Positions 58,037 to 64,000 of a DNA stretch of 64,000 nucleotides are shown piece after piece. The stretch is from contig NZ_CP113910.1 of the NCBI RefSeq assembly GCF_024701375.2, positions 3,224,001 to 3,288,000 of the forward strand. Reading direction: 5' to 3'. Both the position numbers and the translations under genes were made by a program. Each line of letters starts with the position of its first letter. Positions within the stretch are counted from its first letter, which is position 1. The notes below the pieces were generated by a model that was given only the letters and a program-made list of their open reading frames with translations, had not been told where the DNA came from and ran no database searches. Source of the stretch: Streptomyces sp. KMM 9044. Its GTDB lineage: Bacteria > Actinomycetota > Actinomycetes > Streptomycetales > Streptomycetaceae.

Positions 58037-59446
58037 ATGCCGCTGCACGATGCTCCCCGGCGCGATGAGCGCCCCCTGTCCGTCAACCCCTTCCTGGGGC
58101 CCGCCAGCCCTCTCGGGGACATGACCGAGGCGCCGCCCAAGCACCGGCTGCCCGACACGCCGATGGCGCCCGCGACGGCGTACCAGCTGGTGCACGACGA
58201 GCTGATGCTGGACGGCAACGCACGGCTGAACCTGGCCACCTTCGTCACCACCTGGATGGAGCCCGAGGCCGGTCTGCTGATGGCGGAGTGCCGGGACAAG
58301 AACATGATCGACAAGGACGAGTACCCGCGCACCGCCGAACTGGAGCGGCGCTGCGTGTCGATGCTCGCGGACCTGTGGCACGCGCCCGACCCGTCGGCGG
58401 CCGTGGGCTGTTCGACGACCGGGTCGAGCGAGGCGTGCATGCTCGCCGGGATGGCGCTCAAGCGCCGCTGGGCACGGCGCAACGGCGACCGGTACCCGTC
58501 GAAGGACGCCCGGCCGAACCTCGTCATGGGTGTCAACGTCCAGGTCTGCTGGGAGAAGTTCTGCACCTTCTGGGAGGTGGAGGCCCGCCAGGTACCCATG
58601 GAGGGCGACCGGTTCCATCTCGACGCGCGGGCCGCCGCCGCGATGTGCGACGAGAACACCATCGGCGTCGTCGGCGTCATGGGCTCCACCTTCGACGGGT
58701 CGTACGAGCCCGTCGCGGGCCTGTGCGCAGCGCTGGACGAGCTCCAGGAGCGCACCGGCCTCGACGTCCCGGTGCACGTCGACGGGGCGTCCGGCGCGAT
58801 GATCGCCCCCTTTCTCGACGAGGACCTGGTGTGGGACTTCCGCCTCCCGCGCGTGACGTCGATCAACACCTCGGGGCACAAGTACGGGCTGGTCTACCCG
58901 GGTGTCGGCTGGGCGCTCTGGCGGAACGCGGACGCCCTGCCCGAGGAACTGGTCTTCCGGGTGAACTACCTGGGCGGCGACATGCCGACGTTCGCCCTGA
59001 ACTTCTCCCGTCCGGGCGCCCAGGTGGTGGCGCAGTACTACACGTTCCTGCGGCTGGGCCGCGACGGCTACCGCGCGGTGCAGCAGGCCGCGCGGGACGT
59101 GGCGCGCGGGCTCGCCGGACGGATCGGGGAGACCGGCGACTTCCGGCTGCTGACCCGGGGCGACGAGCTGCCGGTGTTCGCGTTCACGACCGCGCCCGGG
59201 GTCACGGCGTTCGACGTCTTCGACGTGTCCCGGCGGATGCGGGAGAACGGCTGGCTGGTGCCCGCGTACACCTTCCCGGCGAACCGTCAGGACCTGTCGG
59301 TGCTGCGGGTGGTGTGCCGCAACGGTTTCTCCGAGGACCTCGCCGACCTGTTCGCCGAGGACCTGGCCCGGCTCCTCCCGGAGCTGCGCCGGCAGCAGCG
59401 GCCCCTCACTCGCGACAGGAACGCGGCCACCGGCTTCCATCACTGA
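58037..59446 (+). CDS. gadB: Glutamate decarboxylase
   Basis: PLP enzyme that converts glutamate to GABA, consuming a proton. The 469-residue protein has the group II decarboxylase pattern: LNLATFVTTWMEPEA, VGCSTTGSSEACMLAGMALK, PVHVDGASGAMIAPFLD, the PLP-lysine Lys282 in INTSGHKYGLVYPG, and a C-terminal RVVCRNGFSEDLA block. The ATG at 58037 follows GGAGG. No antiporter gene is adjacent, so acid resistance is only inferred. Confidence 0.95.
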   Translation: MPLHDAPRRDERPLSVNPFLGPASPLGDMTEAPPKHRLPDTPMAPATAYQLVHDELMLDGNARLNLATFVTTWMEPEAGLLMAECRDKNMIDKDEYPRTAELERRCVSMLADLWHAPDPSAAVGCSTTGSSEACMLAGMALKRRWARRNGDRYPSKDARPNLVMGVNVQVCWEKFCTFWEVEARQVPMEGDRFHLDARAAAAMCDENTIGVVGVMGSTFDGSYEPVAGLCAALDELQERTGLDVPVHVDGASGAMIAPFLDEDLVWDFRLPRVTSINTSGHKYGLVYPGVGWALWRNADALPEELVFRVNYLGGDMPTFALNFSRPGAQVVAQYYTFLRLGRDGYRAVQQAARDVARGLAGRIGETGDFRLLTRGDELPVFAFTTAPGVTAFDVFDVSRRMRENGWLVPAYTFPANRQDLSVLRVVCRNGFSEDLADLFAEDLARLLPELRRQQRPLTRDRNAATGFHH

Positions 59447-59463
59447 GCGGGCCGCGGGGCCCG

Positions 59464-59636
59464 CTAGCCCCGTCCTCCGCAGGTCACCCGTTCGGGAAGA
59501 TCAACTGATCACAGCTGGTCAGCCACCGATCAGCGCAGCGGTCCGCGGTGCAGAACCCGCCGAAGCACGATCGCTTCAGGACCGTGATCCAGCCCGGAGG
59601 CTGTGCAAAAGAGTGACCCGCGGAGGACGGAGCTAG
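59464..59636. mobile_element. MITE-like element at the ABC permease stop codon
   Basis: A 173-bp segment bounded by CTAG at both ends. The termini are inverted repeats of about 30 bp (left GCTAGCCCCGTCCTCCGCAG, right complement GCTAGCTCCGTCCTCCGCGG, continuing GGTCAC), about 28 of 32 positions equal. It contains no transposase. The right CTAG includes the TAG stop of the minus-strand permease gene. The terminal repeats differ in sequence from those of the element at disA, but size and target are alike. Confidence 0.72.
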
Positions 59637-60454
59637 CGGCCCAGCCGCGCGAACCGCCGTACCGACAGCGGGAAGAAGACCGCGAGCAGCGCCAGGGGCC
59701 AGACGACGGCGGCCCACACGTGCCCCGGCTCCCCGCCGGGGCTGCCGAAGAGGTCGCGTACGGCCGCGGCCGTCTGGGAGAGCGGGTTCCACTGGACGAC
59801 CGTGCCGAGCCAGTCCGGCATGGACTCGGGCGCGGCGAAGGCGGTGGACAGGAAGCCGACCGGCCAGACCAGGATCTGCACGGCCTGCACCAGCTCGGGC
59901 CTCCCCGCCACCAGTGCCAGGTGGATGCCGATCCACAGCATGGCGAAGCGGAACAGCAGGAGCAGTCCCACGGCGCCCAGGAAGCCGGCCGGGCCGCCGT
60001 CGCCGCGCCAGCCGAGCGCGGCAGCGACGGCCAGGAGCACCGCGAGGCCGAGCGTCGACTGAAGCATGTCGGCGGCGGCCCGGCCCACCAGGACCGCGCC
60101 GTTCGCCATGGGCATCGAGCGGAAGCGGTCGATGACACCCTTGTCGAGGTCCTGGGTGACGGCGACCATCGTGCCTTCCAGGCCGAAGGCCATGGTGAGC
60201 GCGAGCATGCCGGGGACCAGGTAGTCGAGGTAGTCGCCGCTCACGCCCCGGCCGCCACCGACCAGGTAGCCGAACATCAGCAGCAGCATCACCGGGAAGA
60301 CCAGGCCGACCACCACCGCGACCGGCTGCCGCCGCCAGCGGGAGAGTTCACGGCGGGTCATGGTCCAGGAGTCGGTCAGGGTGTGGACGGTCCGTGCGTG
60401 GCCGGCCCCCGTACGGGCGGCCGTCGTGTGCGTGAGCGGCGCGTGGGTGGTCAT
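59633..60454 (-). CDS. ABC-2 type transporter permease (DrrB-like)
   Basis: Product of 273 residues with six predicted membrane helices ([95 protein letters not shown]) and the ABC-2 signature [14 protein letters not shown]. Its ATG overlaps the ATPase stop (ATGA). Together they form a DrrAB-type exporter likely for a hydrophobic drug or metabolite. The stop codon lies in the CTAG of a MITE-like element. Confidence 0.93.
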   Translation of the reverse strand: MTTHAPLTHTTAARTGAGHARTVHTLTDSWTMTRRELSRWRRQPVAVVVGLVFPVMLLLMFGYLVGGGRGVSGDYLDYLVPGMLALTMAFGLEGTMVAVTQDLDKGVIDRFRSMPMANGAVLVGRAAADMLQSTLGLAVLLAVAAALGWRGDGGPAGFLGAVGLLLLFRFAMLWIGIHLALVAGRPELVQAVQILVWPVGFLSTAFAAPESMPDWLGTVVQWNPLSQTAAAVRDLFGSPGGEPGHVWAAVVWPLALLAVFFPLSVRRFARLGR

Positions 60455-61467
60455 GCGGACCTGCCTTCTCGAGTGCGTCCTACGAGTTCGCCGGCCCGGC
60501 CGGCCCGGTCGTCGTCGGATCCGGTGAGCCGCAGGAACACCTCGTCGAGCGTGGGCCTGCGCAGGGCGATGTCCTCGGCCCGGATGCCCGCCTCCTCCAG
60601 TGCGCGCACGACCCCGGCCAGGGCCGCCATGCGGTCGGTGACCGGGGCGCTGAGCAGCCTGCGGTCGGTGTCCACGGTGATCTCGTCCTTCGGTACGGGC
60701 AGCAGGGCGACGGCCGCGCCCAACTGCCCGGCGTCGCGCAGGACGACGTCGATGCGGTCGCCGCCGGTGGCCGCCTTGAGTGCGTCCGCCGTGCCGTCGG
60801 CGACGACCCGGCCGGCGTCCACGACACAGACGCGGTCGGCGAGCTGGTCGGCCTCCTCCAGGTACTGGGTGGTGAGCAGGACGGTCGTACCGCCGCCGAC
60901 CAGGGAGCGGACCGAGGCCCACACCTCCGCGCGGCCGCGGGGGTCGAGACCGGTGGTCGGTTCGTCCAGGAAGAGCACCTCCGGCTCGGTGATCAGGGAG
61001 GCGGCCAGGTCCAGGCGGCGGCGCATGCCCCCGCTGTACTGCCGTACCGCCTTGCTCCCGGTGTCGGCGAGGCCGAAGCGCGCCAGGAGTTCGTCGGCAC
61101 GCGCGCGTGCCCGTCGCGTTCCCAGGTGGTGCAGGCGGCCGAACAGTTCGAGGTTCTGCCGGCCGCCGAGTTCCTCGTCGAGCGCCGCGTGCTGGCCCAG
61201 GAGGCCGATGCGCAGCCGCACGGCGTACGCCTCGCGCACCACGTCGTGGCCCGCGACCTCGATCCGGCCCGCGTCGGGCCGCAGCAGGGTGGCCAGGACG
61301 CGGACCAGGGTGGTCTTGCCCGCGCCGTTCGGGCCGAGCACCGCGTGCACCGTGCCGCGCGCGACCGTGAGGTCGAGCCCGTCCAGCGCGGGCCTGCCGC
61401 TCCGGCCGCCTCTCGCCGCGCCGTACGTCTTCCGTGCGTCCTCGACGGTGATCACCGCGTCGGTCAT
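60451..61467 (-). CDS. ABC transporter ATP-binding protein (DrrA-like)
   Basis: 338-residue ATPase with Walker [15 protein letters not shown]-loop, signature [15 protein letters not shown], Walker [13 protein letters not shown] and a C-terminal DrrA-type domain (about 235-330, ending SRxxAELV-like [11 protein letters not shown]). ATG at 61467. It is preceded by two PadR operators and a promoter, and by the padR gene on the same strand. Confidence 0.95.
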   Translation of the reverse strand: MTDAVITVEDARKTYGAARGGRSGRPALDGLDLTVARGTVHAVLGPNGAGKTTLVRVLATLLRPDAGRIEVAGHDVVREAYAVRLRIGLLGQHAALDEELGGRQNLELFGRLHHLGTRRARARADELLARFGLADTGSKAVRQYSGGMRRRLDLAASLITEPEVLFLDEPTTGLDPRGRAEVWASVRSLVGGGTTVLLTTQYLEEADQLADRVCVVDAGRVVADGTADALKAATGGDRIDVVLRDAGQLGAAVALLPVPKDEITVDTDRRLLSAPVTDRMAALAGVVRALEEAGIRAEDIALRRPTLDEVFLRLTGSDDDRAGRAGELVGRTREGRSA

Positions 61468-61486
61468 GGGGAGGATCCCCCCTCTC

Positions 61487-61548
61487 TAGTCAAAGTTGAC
61501 TACATACTTCACGGTAGGCCGGGGAAGGTCATTGGTCAAACTTGATTA
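61487..61548 (-). promoter_or_regulatory. ABC operon promoter with two PadR-type operators
   Basis: Two dyads of the form TnGTCAA-N2-TTGAnTA occur at 61487-61502 (TAGTCAAAGTTGACTA, 7-bp perfect arms) and 61533-61548 (TGGTCAAACTTGATTA). On the minus strand TTGACC (61539-61534) and TACCGT (61516-61511) are 17 bp apart, a good -35/-10. One operator covers the -35 and the other lies just downstream of the start, so repression by the neighbouring PadR protein is the natural reading. Confidence 0.8.
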
Positions 61549-61586
61549 ATATGTGGGGGTCGACCGGTGATCAGTACGCGGACGCC

Positions 61587-62228
61587 TCAGCGGTTGTCCC
61601 CCGGGTGGTGTTCCCCCGTCGCGTACGGGTTCTCCTGGTCCTCGGCCAGGATGCCGACGAACGGCTCGCCCTCCCCGGCGAAGGTGTAGGAACCGGCCTC
61701 GATCCGTCCGACCAGACCCCTGGCCCACTCGGCCTCGGCATCGGCCGTGTGCACCCACAGGTTCATGATCTCGCCGATGTGGCCCAGCGGCTCGGGACCG
61801 CCCTCGGGCACGTAGTGCTCGGTGACCGCGGTCCGCCACTCCTCGATGCGCCGGATCCGCTCCTTGAGCAACGCCGCCGCCTCCTGCCTCGGCAGGTCGA
61901 CGACGAAGCCGATGGCCGCCGACTTCATGTCCGTCTTCTGGTCGTAGGCGACGAGGGCCTCGCGCAGCAGCGTGAAGTACTCCTCGTTCCCCGCCGCGGT
62001 GATCTCGTACTCGGTGCGCGGCGGGCCGCCGGCCGTCGAGGGCGCGCTCTCGTGCGCGTGCACCAGCCCTTGCTTCGCCATCTGTTTCAGGGCGTGGTAG
62101 ATCGAGCCGGGCTTGGCGTTGGACCACTCGTGCGCGCCCCAGTACTCCAGGTCGTTGCGCACCTGGTAACCGTGGGCCCGCCCGTGCTGGCGCACCGCGC
62201 CGAGCACGAGGAGACGGATCGCTGACAT
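61587..62228 (-). CDS. PadR family transcriptional repressor
   Basis: 213 residues: an N-terminal PadR winged helix (AIRLLVLGAVRQHGRAHGYQ, GSIYHALKQMAKQGLVHAHE, RTEYEITAAGNEEYFTLLRE) and a C-terminal helical domain (subfamily 2 type with four helices). PadR regulators next to ABC exporters respond to the exported drug. ATG at 62228. The gene is 119 bp upstream of the ABC operon. Confidence 0.95.
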   Translation of the reverse strand: MSAIRLLVLGAVRQHGRAHGYQVRNDLEYWGAHEWSNAKPGSIYHALKQMAKQGLVHAHESAPSTAGGPPRTEYEITAAGNEEYFTLLREALVAYDQKTDMKSAAIGFVVDLPRQEAAALLKERIRRIEEWRTAVTEHYVPEGGPEPLGHIGEIMNLWVHTADAEAEWARGLVGRIEAGSYTFAGEGEPFVGILAEDQENPYATGEHHPGDNR

Positions 62229-62277
62229 GGGCTCCAGCGTAGGCCGCGGGCGGTCACCCCCAGGAGTTGCCCTGCTC

Positions 62278-62802
62278 CTACGCGACCAGCTCGAACGCGG
62301 TGGCGCCGTCCAGGGACTCGCGGACGATGTCGGCGTGGCCGGCGTGCCGGGCGGCCTCGCGGATCAGGTGGGAACACAGCCAGCGCATCGAGAGCCGCTC
62401 GTCCTTCGGGTTCCAGGACGTCCTCGCCAGCAGGAAGGTGCCGTCGAGGCTGGGCACCGCGCGGAGGAACGACTCCGTCTCGGCGGCCACCTTCCCGTAG
62501 GACGCGAGGAAGGACTCCACGGTTTCGTCACCGACCAGCAGGAAGCACTCGTGCCCGTTCGACTCGTCCCGGTGGACGGCCGGCGGCTCTCCCCTGGCGC
62601 GGGCGACCCAGCCCTGCTCCATCTCGGCGACGTGCTTGAGCAACCCGGCCGGGGACAGCTCACTGACGCTGGGGCGCGACGCGGCCTGCTCGTCGGTGAG
62701 GCCGAGCACCGACCGGCGGACGCCCCCGCGCTGCTCCTCGATGGACGCCAGCAGCGCCCCGCGCTCGTCGCCCCGGGGCTCCGCGGGAACGTGAGTGACC
62801 AT
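62278..62802 (-). CDS. DinB family protein (DUF664)
   Basis: The 174-residue four-helix protein has the three metal-ligand histidines in place (LLKHVAEMEQGWVARA; CSHLIREAARHAGHADIVRE). Members are thiol-dependent (mycothiol/bacillithiol) transferases or unknown enzymes. ATG at 62802 (MVTHVPAEPRGDE); the longer frame upstream has no ribosome site. Confidence 0.9.
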   Translation of the reverse strand: MVTHVPAEPRGDERGALLASIEEQRGGVRRSVLGLTDEQAASRPSVSELSPAGLLKHVAEMEQGWVARARGEPPAVHRDESNGHECFLLVGDETVESFLASYGKVAAETESFLRAVPSLDGTFLLARTSWNPKDERLSMRWLCSHLIREAARHAGHADIVRESLDGATAFELVA

Positions 62803-62861
62803 GACGGCCGCCTTCGCCGGTGAGGGCTTTCGCCCCGGTTTCCCCGACACCGACGACGCTA

Positions 62862-62898
62862 CGGGCCCGTGCGGTCAGATGCTGTCCGCACGGGCCCG
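62862..62898. terminator. Hairpin downstream of aldehyde dehydrogenase
   Basis: A perfect 13-bp stem CGGGCCCGTGCGG/CCGCACGGGCCCG with an 11-nt loop lies 29 bp after the dehydrogenase stop (minus strand). Confidence 0.8.
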
Positions 62899-62927
62899 GG
62901 AGAGAGGAGCGAGTCAGAAGGGGCGGA

Positions 62928-64000
62928 TCAGAAGGGGAACCCGCTGCGGCCGTGCTGCACCGAGATCCACTTGACCGTGGTGAAGGCGTCCAGCATCGCC
63001 TCTCCGTTCAGCCGGCCGCTGCCGGAGTTCTTCTCGCCGCCGAAGGGGACGATCGGCTCGTCGTGCACGGTGCCGTCGTTCACGTGGAACATGCCGGTGT
63101 CGATCTGCTTGGCGAAGTTCACCCCGCGCTCGACGTCCCCGGTGTGCACGGCGCCGCTCAGACCGTACGGGGTGTCGTTGACGAGGCGTACGGCCTCCTC
63201 CTCGCCGTCGAACGGGACGAGGAAGGCGACCGGTCCGAAGACCTCCTGCCGCAGCAGGGCGGAGTCTGCGGGGAGGCCGGTGAGCACGGACGGCTCGACC
63301 AGGTTGTCGGTCCGGGCGCCGCGCACCAGGGCGGTCGCGCCCTCGGCGAGCGCCTGTTCGACGACACCGGCCAGGGAGTCGGCCTGCTGGGAGTTGATCA
63401 CCGGGCCGATGACCGTCCCGGGGTCACGCGGGTCGCCGGCCTTGAGGGACTTGACCTTGGTGACGAACTTCCCGGTGAACTCGTCGGCCACCGAGCGGTC
63501 CACCAGCACGCGGTTGGCGGCCATGCAGACCTGGCCCTGGTGGACGTACCGGCTGAACACGGCCGCGTCGACCGCGTAGTCGATGTCGGCGTCGTCGAGG
63601 ACCACCAGCGCGCTGTTGCCGCCGAGTTCGAGGACCGAGCGCTTGAAGAGGCGGGCGCAGACGGTTGCCACGTGACGGCCGACCGCGTCGGAGCCGGTGA
63701 AGGAGATGACCTTCGGGACCGGGTGCTCGAGGAAGGCGTCGCCGATCTCCGCGATGTCCGTGATGACGACGTTCAGCAGACCGCCCGGCAGGCCCGCGTC
63801 CTCGAAGATCTTCGCGATCAGTGCCCCGCCCACGATCGGGGTGTTCTGGTGCGGCTTGAGCACCACTCCGTTGCCGAGCGCGAGCGCCGGGGCGACCGAC
63901 TTCAGCGACAGCAGGAACGGGAAGTTGAACGGGCTGATCACACCGACGACACCGACGGGCACGCGGTAGACGCGGTTCTCCTTGCCGTCCACCGGCGACG
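62928..64000 (-). CDS. Aldehyde dehydrogenase (N-terminus cut by window)
   Basis: About 357 residues visible, open at the window edge; some 120 N-terminal residues must lie outside. Features include VGVISPFNFPFLLSLKSVAP, LKPHQNTPIVGG, the catalytic Glu in LELGGNSALVVLDD and Cys in VHQGQVCMAANRVLVD, with C-terminal PFGGEKNSGSGRLNG. The sequence resembles benzaldehyde/vanillin-type NAD(P) aldehyde dehydrogenases. Substrate not determined. Confidence 0.93.
   Translation of the reverse strand, partial: SPVDGKENRVYRVPVGVVGVISPFNFPFLLSLKSVAPALALGNGVVLKPHQNTPIVGGALIAKIFEDAGLPGGLLNVVITDIAEIGDAFLEHPVPKVISFTGSDAVGRHVATVCARLFKRSVLELGGNSALVVLDDADIDYAVDAAVFSRYVHQGQVCMAANRVLVDRSVADEFTGKFVTKVKSLKAGDPRDPGTVIGPVINSQQADSLAGVVEQALAEGATALVRGARTDNLVEPSVLTGLPADSALLRQEVFGPVAFLVPFDGEEEAVRLVNDTPYGLSGAVHTGDVERGVNFAKQIDTGMFHVNDGTVHDEPIVPFGGEKNSGSGRLNGEAMLDAFTTVKWISVQHGRSGFPF

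Noticed and set aside
58037..62802. Biosynthetic or drug-resistance gene cluster around tipA, gadB and the ABC transporter
   Set aside because: There are no synthase, synthetase or tailoring genes; the genes have separate orientations and their own promoters, as in the core chromosome.

Overview
The window is chromosomal DNA of a Streptomyces. The evidence is very high G+C with strong third-position GC bias, frequent GTG starts and 4-bp stop/start overlaps. The gene order also matches what I remember of the Streptomyces core chromosome (ilvD ... radA-disA ... mutY-sigE-cseABC ... clpC-lsr2 ... panC-nadBC-coaX ... nuoD2 ... folP-folB-folK / folE-ftsH-hpt-tilS ... tipA). No rRNA, tRNA, CRISPR array, prophage or biosynthetic cluster was seen.

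Layout. 1-8.8 kb: the C-terminal part of a membrane-anchored PQQ-propeller protein, ilvD, a TetR regulator coupled to a sugar-phosphate isomerase, a Ppx/GppA phosphatase, a cysteine-rich unknown and a sigma-like/zinc-finger/membrane fusion. 8.9-18 kb: genome-integrity genes radA, disA and mutY, then the cell-envelope stress operon sigE-cseA-cseB-cseC. 18-26.4 kb: an M23 peptidase, a secreted HAD phosphatase, clpC, lsr2, an ArgA-type acetyltransferase, a BlaI-type repressor and small unknowns. 26.7-32.3 kb: a tightly overlapping minus-strand cofactor operon (DUF2520-panC-nadB-nadC-coaX). 32.4-33.1 kb: a rearrangement scar where a threonine-aldolase-like gene and an ATPase gene are both truncated and fused tail to tail. 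33.1-41 kb: a NarL-type two-component pair, a MidA-type methyltransferase facing nuoD2, two PH-domain membrane proteins and a coiled-coil membrane protein. 41.5-49.5 kb: the folate operon, then ftsH, hpt and tilS. 49.8-59.4 kb: a zincin, a PBP4-type D,D-carboxypeptidase, pyrophosphatase, a ThrE-like exporter, a DedA protein, a YbjQ protein, tipA with a recognisable TipA promoter, and glutamate decarboxylase. 59.6-64 kb: a PadR-controlled drug-efflux-type ABC transporter with visible operators, a DinB protein and a partial aldehyde dehydrogenase.

Most genes are ordinary core genes. The unusual content is in the fine structure. Two ~173-bp elements with imperfect terminal inverted repeats each sit between CTAG tetramers that coincide with the TAG stop codon of a gene (disA and an ABC permease). 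A perfect 21-bp-arm palindrome is inserted in frame in the histidine kinase CseC, and a 7-bp microsatellite tract lies just upstream of cseB. The aldolase/ATPase chimera has about 11 bp of microhomology. A MidA/NDUFAF7-type methyltransferase adjoins nuoD2, which keeps the target arginine. Several genes also carry 9- or 21-bp in-frame tandem repeats near their ends or between domains.
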